A DNA stretch of 24,938 bases from QHXW01 sp035297145 (lineage in GTDB: Bacteria > Acidobacteriota > Terriglobia > Bryobacterales > Bryobacteraceae): positions 1-24,938 of the forward strand of contig DATGZN010000114.1 in the NCBI GenBank assembly GCA_035297145.1, written 5' to 3'. Below the pieces are notes generated by a model. That model was not told the DNA's origin and did no database searches. It saw nothing but the letters and a program-made list of their open reading frames with translations. Shown here one piece after another: positions 1 through 7,835 of this stretch. Made by a program: the position numbers and the translations under genes. The stretch's first letter is position 1; each line of letters begins with the position of its first letter.

Positions 1-312
1 GGCGGGTTGCTCTCCAGCAGAGCCCACCTCCGCTTCGCCAGCCACCCTCATTCTGTTACGATTACATCCGTTCGTCTACGAGGTATCAGCGAACGGCAAT
101 CCGTCCCTGATTTCCGTGTCTCACCCGAGGGGCGCGGCGCACTACACGTCCCCCGTTATGTTATTGATAGCGAGTAGGTTAATCTGTGTGACTTATCGTC
201 CGATTAACACCTTGCAGTTCAGTGACTTATAGATGATCTCACTAACCCACTAATTCCCGAGACATTGACAAAGATCGAAAAACCTCGCTCCGCCAGCGGC
301 GGGAGATGCGCA
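1..312. other. Upstream non-coding stretch, no gene recognised
   Basis: No convincing coding sequence, RNA gene or terminator was found before the ATPase gene. The only visible structure is a 9-bp direct repeat, GTGACTTAT, at 188-196 and 222-230 (34 bp apart), which lies in an AT-richer patch ahead of the ATPase start. This could be an operator or an iteron-like site, but two short copies are weak evidence. Confidence 0.4.
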
Positions 313-1419
313 ATGAGCGCAATTCTCGTGGAGTTACCTGAGTGGGAAGAGGTTGCTGCCGAGGCTGTCCCGGCTGAAGCTGTAGCGGTCGCTGCCGAAG
401 TCGCGCCAGAGAAAGTAGCACATGCGGGCACCGCCGACAAAATCACCGACATTACCCAACTGCCGTCAATTTGGCACCTGGAGGCAACGGTCGAATGGCT
501 GATCGAGGACATCCTCCCCCTCGGCAGCGTCAATCTCATCACTTCCGAGAGCGGCACTGGCAAGACGTGGGTGGCTTACGCGATTGCTGGGGCTGTGGCA
601 AGGGGCGAGAGGTTCGCGGGACAGGCAGTGCGACAACGCCCGATACTTTACCTCGACGGTGAAAATCCGCTCTGCATAGCCAAACAGCGACTCTGGGATT
701 TGGGAATCACGGAAACGCCAGATCTTCGCGTTTGGGGTGGATGGGTTGATCCGTCGCCACCCGGCCCGAACAGCGCCTTGCTCCGCCACTACGCCCGTGA
801 GCACCAGCCACTCCTGATCTGGGACTCGCTCGTGCAATTCCACGACGGCGAGGAACAATCTGCCACCGAAACCAGGGCCTTCATGAACCACTTCCGCCAG
901 CTTGCTCACCTCGGAGCAACCATTCTCATCCTGCATCACACCGGAAAAACTAGTACCTCTCAGGAGTACCGAGGCTCAAGTGATATCAAAGCCGCCGTCG
1001 ATATGGCCTACGTGCTCGAAACCGAATCCACCCTCATGGGAGGAATCCACCGGCTCACGCTGCGAAACTTCAAGGCGCGTTACGCTCCGGGGAAGAACTT
1101 CGGGCTGGAGTTTATCCATCGCCGGGGCTTTGTGGCTTGCGAGGTGCCATATCCACCCACGGCCCCCGATCCCATGGAAACCGTCATCAACCTCGTCGCT
1201 GAAAATCCCGGCAAGAACCAGGGGGAGATCGTGGCGATGGCAAAGCAGGCCGGAATCAGCAAGCACCGAGTTGAGGCATGTCTGGAGAATAGCCCCTTCA
1301 ACCGTCGGCCTGGAACCAGCAAGGCCATCCTGTACACGGTGACTCGAACTCCCGAACTCCCAGCCCCTAGGGAACGGGAGTACGGGAGATTACCCGCTCC
1401 TGCTGAGGAAGTAGCTTGA
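313..1419 (+). CDS. AAA (RepA/AAA_25-like) ATPase, mobile-element type
   Basis: This is a RecA-fold ATPase of the RepA/AAA_25 group, hexameric helicase-like ATPases common on plasmids, prophages and integrative elements. With the ATG at 313 the protein is 368 residues. It shows a Walker A motif SESGTGKT (about residues 78-85), a Walker B strand ending LLIWDS (167-172) and the family signature ILHHTGK followed by YRGSSDIKAAVDMAY (about 206-233). The last 70 residues look like a winged helix (GEIVAMAKQAGISKHRVEA). The N-terminal 40 residues are Ala/Glu/Val-rich and low complexity. I chose ATG 313 over TTG 265 because a GGGAG ribosome site lies about 8 bases before it. A primase normally precedes such a gene, but the window starts too late to see it. 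The domain assignment is firm; the helicase role is inferred from the family. Confidence 0.82.
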   Translation: MSAILVELPEWEEVAAEAVPAEAVAVAAEVAPEKVAHAGTADKITDITQLPSIWHLEATVEWLIEDILPLGSVNLITSESGTGKTWVAYAIAGAVARGERFAGQAVRQRPILYLDGENPLCIAKQRLWDLGITETPDLRVWGGWVDPSPPGPNSALLRHYAREHQPLLIWDSLVQFHDGEEQSATETRAFMNHFRQLAHLGATILILHHTGKTSTSQEYRGSSDIKAAVDMAYVLETESTLMGGIHRLTLRNFKARYAPGKNFGLEFIHRRGFVACEVPYPPTAPDPMETVINLVAENPGKNQGEIVAMAKQAGISKHRVEACLENSPFNRRPGTSKAILYTVTRTPELPAPREREYGRLPAPAEEVA

Positions 1420-1440
1420 GGCTTACTACCTCGTGCAGGA

Positions 1441-1491
1441 TGAGAATGCGGCTGGGGGAGATTGGCGTGCATGTGGCGGCTGAGAATGCGG
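1441..1491. repeat. Direct repeat TGAGAATGCGG x2
   Basis: The 11-bp word TGAGAATGCGG occurs at 1441-1451 and 1481-1491, 40 bp apart, in the gap between the ATPase and the PEP-CTERM gene. No gene explains it. It may be a relic of an insertion-sequence end or a regulator site. Confidence 0.45.
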
Positions 1492-1577
1492 TCAAGCCGA
1501 TGGGCTTGGATGGTGTAGGTTATGGTTGCGTTCCTGCCGCTCGTGGTGTAAACTACACGGCCCTGGGGGATGGGACA

Positions 1578-2380
1578 ATGAAACGTTCACTTTTATTGAC
1601 TACTGGGATGTTAGCGCTGCCAATGCTCACTTGGGGATCGAGCTTTTCGGGCACCCTGATCAAGGGCGACATAAGCAACCCACTCTGTCCTGCAGATCTA
1701 CCGTTTCAGAGAAGTGGCTCCGGGCCGCTAAGCAGCGGGTTGATTAGTACGGGAGCTTGCAGTTTTTCTGCCGGAGGCTTCACCATCACAGGCTCGGCAG
1801 CTGGCTTTGCAGATGCCGACCTATTCGGCAAGGCCTCTTTGATGTCTCTACGAGTGCATTCACGAGCGGCCTCGATGGCCACACACATACTGAGGCGGAC
1901 TCCTTCGACACTATCACCCTGATTTCCCCCCTGATAAACTTCACGGGGAGCGTAACGGTAATCGCGGGAACCAGCTACGATCTGTTGGTCGGGGGTGTGG
2001 GCCCCAACGCACCCGCCAGCGCCACGATCAGTTTCCAAATCGGGAATATCGACGGTAACCCCCTGATGTTTGGGCCTAACGGGCATCACCAGTTGACGAG
2101 TGACGGCTCCGTAAAAGGACAAATAAATGATCAATTCACGATCCTGTCATGCCCATGCAGCTTCTCATTCGCAATAACATCAATGTCCGACGCATCGAAC
2201 GGGTCAGCCGCGAAGGCCGCGGACGATCCATTCTTTGTCCAGTTACCGCCAGGGTGGACTTATACGCTGGCATCACAGCAGGCTGCTGCGATACCGGAGC
2301 CGACTTCCCTGGCATTGACACTTATCACGTTGGGCGTTGTCGGTATTGGCGTGATCCGCCACCGGACGAGGGCCCGCTAG
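1578..2380 (+). pseudogene. PEP-CTERM sorted secreted protein, frameshifted
   Basis: This encodes an exported protein with an N-terminal signal peptide (MKRSLLLTTGMLALPMLTWG) and a C-terminal PEP-CTERM sorting tail: IPEPTSLAL, a hydrophobic helix, then RHRTRAR. PEP-CTERM tails are processed by exosortase and are typical of EPS-producing Gram-negative bacteria, including Acidobacteriota. The reading frame is broken near 1830. The first frame reads sensibly through GSAAGFADADLFG and then loses sense. The next frame carries on with FDVSTSAFTSGLDGHTHTEAD to the stop at 2380. The shift is -1, equal to one missing base. The rest is an intact, Ser/Thr/Gly-rich beta-type sequence, so the break is either very recent or a sequencing/assembly error. 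The start is ATG 1578 with a GGGGA element just upstream. The function of the mature domain is unknown. Confidence 0.72.
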
Positions 2381-2733
2381 CTTTCGACGCACCGGCCTAT
2401 GCAGCCAATCCGACAGCATACTTGAGCCATTGACAAAGCCCGATCCCAGGCGCAGAATCATTTCGGGAAGTCTGAGGGGGCTTCCAGAGCCGTTAGCCGC
2501 CGATGCGGCGGGAGGTGACATATCGAACCAGGCAACGATGAGGGCGGTTGCACCTGATTCCAGAGGGCAAGCACCAAGAAGACCAACGAACGATCAGATT
2601 AGGCGTGCGTGGATGAAATAGCCTCCGCGCCAATAGCGCTTCTAAGCGATTGATGATCGGTGACGATGGTTTTCGAGTTCAGATGGAATCGATGGTGCGC
2701 CGCCCTTTTCTATTTAATGTCTCCGAGCCGAAT
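2381..2733. other. Non-coding stretch, nothing recognised
   Basis: About 350 bases lie between the PEP-CTERM gene and the convergent small gene. Short open frames here have no recognisable domain, no clear ribosome site and biased, unstructured composition. No RNA gene or strong terminator hairpin was recognised. Confidence 0.4.
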
Positions 2734-2997
2734 TCACTCCACGATATGGGGGTGCGACGACCGCTCGTGCTCATCGAAGAGTTTCCGCCCTTCATCCAGG
2801 GCATTCTTGGCCGTGACTGCTAGCATTTCAGCTTCCGGTTTTTCTGGGTCGGTGCTGGCAAGCCGCTGATTGCGTCCGCAGGCGTTCCAGTATTTGACGA
2901 CGAGATGCTCCAGCGCATCTTCCAGTTCCTTACATCGCTGGCAACCGCGCATACCAGTTGAGTGGAGGTTCAGGATTCTTGCCCCGGCATCCCCCAC
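2734..2997 (-). CDS. Small Cys/charged hypothetical protein
   Basis: The protein has up to 87 residues from GTG 2997, or 72 from ATG 2952; neither start has a strong ribosome site. The body looks like a genuine small soluble protein. It has a CQRCKELEDALEHL segment with a CxxC pair and heptad-like Leu/Ala spacing, then a charged amphipathic stretch (STDPEKPEAEMLAVTAKNAL, DEGRKLFDEHE). I recognise the style of small acidobacterial conserved hypotheticals but cannot name a family. It is probably all-helical and may form a coiled coil. The putative left end of the insertion element lies about 40 bp upstream of its start, so its native promoter may have been displaced. Confidence 0.5.
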   Translation of the reverse strand: MGDAGARILNLHSTGMRGCQRCKELEDALEHLVVKYWNACGRNQRLASTDPEKPEAEMLAVTAKNALDEGRKLFDEHERSSHPHIVE

Positions 2998-3038
2998 TCA
3001 AGCCGACTTTGCCGCCGCACCTCGTGGAGTCAGAAGCC

Positions 3039-3058
3039 CTAGGTGTTGGTCATCAAAA
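3039..3058 (+). repeat. Candidate left terminal inverted repeat of the IS
   Basis: CTAGG and GGTCATCAAAA blocks, separated by four bases. They are inverted relative to 4386-4407. Confidence 0.5.
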
Positions 3059-3265
3059 TTTAGTTCGTGACTGCGTTTCACCGGCCGCGGAGCGTCGGGT
3101 GCTAAGCAGCCGGCGAAGATGGATGGACGAAAGACCAGTGTGGGACTCAGCAGGACGATTCTCGCCCTGGCGCTGGGCTCCGAACACCGGCCACAAATAA
3201 GGCACGCATTGACCGCATCCGGCGACGAGCTCAGACCACCGCCGGCGTATGTCGACACCCGTCCG

Positions 3266-4399
3266 TTACGCTGCTGCGGACCAAGTGTACCGGTGGTGCA
3301 GCCCGCCTATTCGCGGCAAGGCCCACACCCTGCTCGACGGAGATGGCTGCGACTCGACCAAGCGACCGGCCGGCGTCTCCTTATGGAGTCCGATGTGTGT
3401 CCTGTCCTCGTGATAGTAGCGGATGTACTCATGGCCGAGCCGCAGCAAATGTCTTTCGTTTAGCGGGATGATGTGATCCAGCATCTCACGGCGGCAGCTG
3501 CCAACCCATCTTTCCGCGACTCCGTTTTGCCAGGGACTTCGAACGCTTGTCCGAACGGCCTTGATCCCGCTCGCCTTCAAGAACTCGCGCACTTCGCCGC
3601 CGAACTTGCGGTCGCGGTCGAACAGGATATATCGGTATGGACATGGCAACGGCAGTGCCTCCCGCAACTGCTGTACAATCCAGTCGCTGGTTGGATGTGT
3701 CGTCGCATTGAAATGGAGAATCCGGCGCCGATGATGCTTGATGACGAAGAAGCAGTAAAGCACGCGGAAGGTCAATGTCGGAACCGTGAAGAAGTCAAAT
3801 GCGGCTATCACCTCACGGTGGTTGTTCAAGAAGGCCAGCCAACGCTTCGCCTTCTCGTTGTCGGTGCGTCGCTTCAAACGGTGCAGATAACGCGAGACCG
3901 TTGGCTCCGAGATGTGGAAGCCGAGTTGGAGCAGTTCACCGTGGATACGTGGCGCGCCCCAGCCCGGATTGTCCGTCTTCATGCGACGGATCAACTGACG
4001 GATTTCCTCACTGATCCTAGGACGGCCGAGCCGCCGGGAACGCAGTCGCCAAAACAACCTGAACCCGGCGCGGTGCCAGGAGACAACGGTATCCGCCTTC
4101 ACGATGAACAGGGCACTGGGCCAGCCTGTCCACAAGCGGCGGAGTGCCACCCAGAAGAAACGGTCCAAGCTGCCAAGCCGCGGCCGGGATTGCTTTCGTT
4201 TGAAGACCGTGAGTTGCTGGCGAAGAGCGGCGGCCTCCAGTCCGAGGCGATGTCGAGAGATAAAGAATGCCCGAAGGTAAGTGATTGTCATGAGAACGAG
4301 GGCGATCATCATTCTGATGGTACGCAATACGCAATACCGCATGTTACTCGGCGTTGGAAACTTGTTCATTCCATTCGCAGCAGAGTTTTGATGACCCAC
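3266..4399 (-). CDS. Integrase-core (rve/DDE) transposase
   Basis: This is a single-ORF transposase with an rve integrase core, of the type annotated 'integrase, catalytic region' in many copies in Solibacter-like genomes. The longest frame has 377 residues. A helical N-terminal DNA-binding region (about 50-180, with LRQQLTVFKRKQSRPRL and PRISEEIRQLIRRM) precedes the catalytic core. The DDE triad candidates are D202 in AAFDFFTVP, D261 in ILFDRDRKF and E296 in QNGVAERWVG; the last two are 35 residues apart, the usual D-35-E spacing. The core appears complete. ATG 4399 lies inside the candidate right inverted repeat, so the true start may be one of the Met codons at residues 11, 20 or 30. The long opposite-strand frame here is an antisense shadow. 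The core fits IS3/IS481-like elements; the exact IS family is not assigned. Confidence 0.85.
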   Translation of the reverse strand: MGHQNSAANGMNKFPTPSNMRYCVLRTIRMMIALVLMTITYLRAFFISRHRLGLEAAALRQQLTVFKRKQSRPRLGSLDRFFWVALRRLWTGWPSALFIVKADTVVSWHRAGFRLFWRLRSRRLGRPRISEEIRQLIRRMKTDNPGWGAPRIHGELLQLGFHISEPTVSRYLHRLKRRTDNEKAKRWLAFLNNHREVIAAFDFFTVPTLTFRVLYCFFVIKHHRRRILHFNATTHPTSDWIVQQLREALPLPCPYRYILFDRDRKFGGEVREFLKASGIKAVRTSVRSPWQNGVAERWVGSCRREMLDHIIPLNERHLLRLGHEYIRYYHEDRTHIGLHKETPAGRLVESQPSPSSRVWALPRIGGLHHRYTWSAAA

Positions 4400-4407
4400 A
4401 GGCCTAG
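4386..4407 (-). repeat. Candidate right terminal inverted repeat of the IS
   Basis: TTTTGATGACC at 4386-4396 and CCTAG at 4403-4407 mirror the left-end blocks. It ends 30 bp from the stop of the ThsB-like gene, so the element sits directly downstream of the defence operon. Confidence 0.5.
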
Positions 4408-4436
4408 AGCGGAGTGAAAAGTATAAGGGTCATGCA

Positions 4437-4901
4437 TTATGGCTCGATGTCCAACCACTTATCTAATGTTTCCGGGTCCCAAGCCAACCATTGCGTGGAC
4501 CTGCCGTTCATCAACGCACCAGGAATTGCCGCTTGGTCAGATCCCTTAAGGGTCATCCCGCGAATACGCTTCCAGGTGTTCTCGCCTGAAATGTCCTCCT
4601 TCATTCCATAGAAGGTGTTAATCTCCCAGTCTACCCATTCGCTGGAATGTGTATTGTCACCAATGAGCACCACGAGCTTCGATGAGCGGTCCAACTTCCT
4701 AACGATCTCATCTCGCACTGGTTTTGAACGCGGGTCGCGGGGCGGATACTTAATTGGTTTTCCGCTTCTGTCGCGCACAGCGTCCTTGAGAGAATGGTCA
4801 TGGAAGTCAAGCGGGTGGTTCGGATTGTTCTTCAAGAGCTTGAACCCACCAACTTGCTGCTGATCATCGTGATCGTAACTGACGAATACATTTGCAGCCA
4901 T
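4437..4901 (-). CDS. ThsB-like TIR protein (DUF1863/MTH538 fold)
   Basis: This is a 154-residue stand-alone TIR-like protein of the DUF1863 (MTH538) group, which includes ThsB, the NAD+-consuming signal synthase of Thoeris antiphage defence. The visible signature is an N-terminal strand with VFVSYDHDD (5-13), LDFHDHSL (31-38), a basic helix EIVRKLDRSS, the strand LVVLIGDNTHSSEWV (76-90) and WEIN, in which E93 is the candidate catalytic glutamate. The length fits ThsB proteins. It is the last gene of a minus-strand operon, 22 bp after the SLOG gene, with an AAAGGA ribosome site about 10 bases before ATG 4901. In Thoeris such enzymes sense infection and make a cyclic ADP-ribose isomer. That role here is inferred from family and context. 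There is no signal peptide, so it should be cytoplasmic. Confidence 0.8.
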   Translation of the reverse strand: MAANVFVSYDHDDQQQVGGFKLLKNNPNHPLDFHDHSLKDAVRDRSGKPIKYPPRDPRSKPVRDEIVRKLDRSSKLVVLIGDNTHSSEWVDWEINTFYGMKEDISGENTWKRIRGMTLKGSDQAAIPGALMNGRSTQWLAWDPETLDKWLDIEP

Positions 4902-4923
4902 GTTGAAATGTTCCTTTCAAAAC

Positions 4924-5856
4924 TTAGCCGCGCAGGGCAAAACGCGGCCCGAGACGTGACAACCCGATGAGGACAAGCTCAATCACGCGGTCGATAACCG
5001 GCGTGCGCAGCAATTCGTCGTTTTCCTCGACGGTAAGGCCGTTTGTCGCGGCAATCCTCTGCCTCCCCGCGTCCGTGAACTCACGCCACACCGCGATCCG
5101 GTCGATAGTTCGGTCGGCGCGCGTGGCGACATCTGTTTCATTGACCGGCGGCTGCTGGTACAAGCGTTCGATTGGAGTTGGCTCACAGAAATCGCCGGGC
5201 ATGTTCTTCCCTTCGACAGCTTCCACGATCTGCTCGCTTGCTCCTCCCAGGACGCTGGCAAGATAGAGCGGCTTGTTCTGTTGAACTGCCAGGAGAGCCT
5301 CCTCGATGACGCCCGGATAGCGCCCTTGGGAGCCAGAGCGTCGGCCCCCGACGCAAAGTCTCACGTGGCACACGTCATTGAGTCTGTGACGAAGGAAAGT
5401 GAGACCACGGGCGCGAAGATATCCGTATAACGGAGAGTTCGGTCCCGCCGCGCGGGCGTCGGTATCAAATTGCCGCAGCTCCTCAGGCAGACCCGCGGAT
5501 TCCACTTTAAGTGTTGAACGCAGTTGTTCCTGTTCCAATTCCGAAAGATGCGGAACATCGGGCCAGGGCAGTATGTTCCTCAGGAGCGGCTCGGCCTCGG
5601 CTTCCGCGTTATCGGGCGACAATGGAACGGGCGGCTGCGCTTGCAGCGCAAAACCGTGCACCGATTCCATTACTCCGTCCTCTCGCCAATCATGGCCGAA
5701 GGCCACGCTGGCTCCCTGGCCAACCAATGCTGCAACAAACTGCAATGTGACCCTATTCACCTGCCAGGAGGGAAAGCCGCGCGCAGCGCTATCGCCGCTT
5801 TCCGAAACTGAGAGGTTGACGACGAGGCCAGCAAGAGGGCGAGTCAGCGCAGTCAT
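4924..5856 (-). CDS. SLOG-domain protein, TIR-associated (putative nucleotide-signal sensor)
   Basis: This 310-residue cytoplasmic protein has two parts that together resemble the TIR-associated SLOG families. The N-terminal part has a strand-rich start (LAGLVVNLSVSES, 8-20), VNRVTLQFVAALVGQGASVAFGHDW (33-57), a typical SLOG first beta-alpha-beta unit. The central motif has VRLCVGGRRSG (165-175, G170-G171), GRYPGVIEEALLA (178-190) and the nucleotide-loop-like strand PLYLASVLGGASE (196-208). SLOG domains bind nucleotide-derived ligands; in ThsA the SLOG domain binds the cyclic ADP-ribose signal and activates a SIR2 NADase. Here SLOG is a separate polypeptide with no SIR2 or membrane effector. 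Its start codon overlaps the stop of the upstream TIR gene (ATGA, 5853-5856), which implies coupled translation. The C-terminal 90 residues (after ERLYQQPPVNETDVA) are helical and unassigned. It might instead be catalytic, like nucleotide-cleaving LOG proteins. Confidence 0.75.
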   Translation of the reverse strand: MTALTRPLAGLVVNLSVSESGDSAARGFPSWQVNRVTLQFVAALVGQGASVAFGHDWREDGVMESVHGFALQAQPPVPLSPDNAEAEAEPLLRNILPWPDVPHLSELEQEQLRSTLKVESAGLPEELRQFDTDARAAGPNSPLYGYLRARGLTFLRHRLNDVCHVRLCVGGRRSGSQGRYPGVIEEALLAVQQNKPLYLASVLGGASEQIVEAVEGKNMPGDFCEPTPIERLYQQPPVNETDVATRADRTIDRIAVWREFTDAGRQRIAATNGLTVEENDELLRTPVIDRVIELVLIGLSRLGPRFALRG

Positions 5857-7067
5857 GGTCTGGCTCCTGAGGTTGCCGCAAGCGTGTTTGGCGTAACTAG
5901 ACGCGCGCCAGCAGGCCCATAGGTGGAGACAAGGGCCTGAGCCGCCCCGTAAAGTCCCGCGCGCAACGGTGGATCGGGATAAAGAATCAATCGCGGCGTG
6001 GTGGCGGGTTCCGAGGAATCGGTCAACGAGCGGCAGGCCCGCAACAGCGCCGACATGCTCGGTGGAAAGGAAAATACTCGCAGTTCGAGCGGCGTGGGCA
6101 AGGTTCCGTTTTTCTTCATCTCCTCAACCCGACGGGAAAACAGCAAAAACCGCAGTCCCTCTCGAAGCGCCAGGAATAGAATCCGTAAGAGGTTTCCGTC
6201 CGGGATACGGACGGTGGGAACACGATCAAACGGCAACACACCAGCCGGGTGATTCAAGCCTGTGCGTGCTTCTACGAGCACCGCGGGCGTCGCGTATTCA
6301 TCGGCCCAGAGCACCTCCTGCCTGCACCAGTGACGACCGTCATATACCTCAGTCCGGAGCATAATAAGCAGTGACGACCCTACGCCTCGCTCTAATTCGC
6401 GCTGCCAGTTGCGGCCAGCCGGCAGGTCGTCCACATCGTAAAAATCTTCCAGCCACCCCAGAACCTCGATCTGGTGTTTCAGGGCGTGGGCCAAGGGAAG
6501 CCCGTCAATCTTGGCGTGACTGATAAACAGTCTTAGGTGGCCCGGCTTCTGACCAGCGACGGGGGGCAGCGAGGCAGCCAGGAGTAGTCTGCATTCATGA
6601 AGAATGCGTAAGGCGAGCATCGCGGGCCGGATCGCGTGCTCGCCGAGACTAAAGGTTTGCAACAGCTGCAAGCTCCCCAGCTCGGGGCGTTTCTCGGAGA
6701 AGGCGCGGCCGATGCGCTCGTCCATCGCGACCGCAAGCATGGCGTGGCGCCCGGCGGAAGCGTCGGTGTGAGTCCAGCATTGGACGAGCCAATCCCAGAA
6801 GGAGGTTCCGCTCTTGTCGCACAATACCCGATCGACGAAGACCACAGTCAATGTGTGGCAAAAGGCGTCAAGCATGTCGCCTGCCGTCCGTGGGGGCGCA
6901 TCCGAGAAGACCTCCGTCTGGATTCCCAGATCCTCGACCGTCGCCAGGTACTCTACGGCGTCTTTTCCGCCCTGCAGCGCGCCAAGCACAGTGTCCTCAT
7001 AGCGCTTTACATCCAGGTCGTCCGGATGCCGGAATAAGATAATTTGCAATGGCGTGGCTGCGGGCAT
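5853..7067 (-). CDS. TIR-domain protein with unassigned N- and C-terminal domains
   Basis: The protein has 404 residues from ATG 7067 (a TTG at 7136 would extend it by 23). A clear TIR domain lies at about 178-277. It starts LRLFISHAKIDGLPLAHALK and includes FYDVDDLPAGRNW, a strand SLLIMLRTEVYDGRHW, and WCRQEV, in which E251 is the expected catalytic glutamate of NAD-cleaving TIRs. The first 170 residues look like another alpha/beta domain: IILFRHPDDLDVKRYEDTV, then LTVVFVDRVLCD and FWDWLVQCW. The last 60 contain RLILYPDPPLRAGLYGAAQ and ARLVTP, which I cannot assign. The gene heads a translationally coupled pair with the SLOG gene, and the ThsB-like gene follows. The likely role is the NADase effector of a defence circuit, activated by the SLOG protein or by a signal. 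That is inferred; the TIR domain itself is directly recognisable. Confidence 0.8.
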   Translation of the reverse strand: MPAATPLQIILFRHPDDLDVKRYEDTVLGALQGGKDAVEYLATVEDLGIQTEVFSDAPPRTAGDMLDAFCHTLTVVFVDRVLCDKSGTSFWDWLVQCWTHTDASAGRHAMLAVAMDERIGRAFSEKRPELGSLQLLQTFSLGEHAIRPAMLALRILHECRLLLAASLPPVAGQKPGHLRLFISHAKIDGLPLAHALKHQIEVLGWLEDFYDVDDLPAGRNWQRELERGVGSSLLIMLRTEVYDGRHWCRQEVLWADEYATPAVLVEARTGLNHPAGVLPFDRVPTVRIPDGNLLRILFLALREGLRFLLFSRRVEEMKKNGTLPTPLELRVFSFPPSMSALLRACRSLTDSSEPATTPRLILYPDPPLRAGLYGAAQALVSTYGPAGARLVTPNTLAATSGARP

Positions 7068-7172
7068 AGTTTTTGTACACCGCTGGTTTAGTTCGGATTC
7101 AACTCCTAAAATAGGCTCTGCGTCCGGGGAACGCAACAGGACAGCTTGGCACCAGCGCCACCCACTTCTTCT

Positions 7173-7835
7173 TCACAATAGCCTCAACTGTTCCGTTTCA
7201 ATCGTTAAGTCGTACACGCAACGAACCTGCTGAATAAAGTCGCGTTGACCCCCGTAGCTGGGGTGCCTTACCTGGAGCACAGGACCGATGCCAGCCAGCT
7301 TCAACGCTGATTTTGTCGCGTCGTTGCCTATTGCCACCAACCTCCTGGGCCGCAACATAGCAACCAGTTCGGCCAAGACATCCTCACCGACCGCGCGTTC
7401 GGATGGCTTATGCGCCCTGTTTGTAAACGGTTTGCCCGGCTCATGAGGATGGAAGGGAAAGACATTCCAGAGAAACACATGGGCAGTCACGCAGGCCAGC
7501 ATGCTCCAAATGACCGCTGCGGTCCTTTCTGCGACCATCGAACCCGTAGTTGCTCGATCGATCGAGATGTTCCAACGAGTCGCATGGATTGATAAATGAA
7601 CATCATCAGTAAGCGCGAGACCCGTGCGCCGTCCACCCCGATATCCCAAATCACGCCCTATCCACAGCGCATCGATTTCCACAGTTGCCGCCGCGTTTAG
7701 CATGCCCAATAAAGCCCTGGCGCGGCGCTCCGGAGCGTCATCGAGATCATGAACATCGCATCTGTCGGAATAGGGGTTGAAGACGTTTTCGAACTTGAGG
7801 TTCTGGATGGTGCTCACAAACTCCTGCGGCTTCAT
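7173..7835 (-). CDS. Uracil-DNA glycosylase superfamily protein
   Basis: This is a 220-residue protein with a uracil-DNA-glycosylase fold pattern. The first motif is ALWIGRDLGYRGG (56-68) followed by TGLALTDD (71-78), in the place of the usual GxDPY water-activating loop and GxAFS. Then comes LWNVFPFHPH (122-131, with N124), a helix/strand RPRRLVAIGNDA (162-173), and the HPS intercalation motif RHPSYGG (190-196). The canonical DP of the active loop is replaced by DL, so substrate or activity may differ from housekeeping UDG. It overlaps the upstream small gene by 4 bp (7832-7835). It is 106 bp upstream of the TIR gene on the same strand. DNA glycosylases that attack modified phage bases are known antiphage factors, and the location suggests defence rather than routine repair. 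Confidence is high for fold, low for role. Confidence 0.75.
   Translation of the reverse strand: MKPQEFVSTIQNLKFENVFNPYSDRCDVHDLDDAPERRARALLGMLNAAATVEIDALWIGRDLGYRGGRRTGLALTDDVHLSIHATRWNISIDRATTGSMVAERTAAVIWSMLACVTAHVFLWNVFPFHPHEPGKPFTNRAHKPSERAVGEDVLAELVAMLRPRRLVAIGNDATKSALKLAGIGPVLQVRHPSYGGQRDFIQQVRCVYDLTIETEQLRLL

Larger units (their letters stand above)
3038..4408 (-). mobile_element. DDE/rve insertion sequence with candidate terminal inverted repeats
   Basis: The transposase gene at 3266-4399 is bracketed by an imperfect inverted repeat. The left copy (3039-3058) has CTAGG, four bases, then GGTCATCAAAA. The right copy (4386-4407, reverse complement) has CTAGG, six bases, then GGTCATCAAAA. 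The 11-bp inner block is identical. This would define an element of about 1.37 kb. The right repeat overlaps the first codons of the longest transposase frame. I did not detect a convincing target-site duplication, so the exact ends are provisional. Confidence 0.55.

Noticed and set aside
3473..4417. 314-codon open frame on plus
   Set aside because: Antisense to the transposase, which has a clear DDE core; no domain in this frame.
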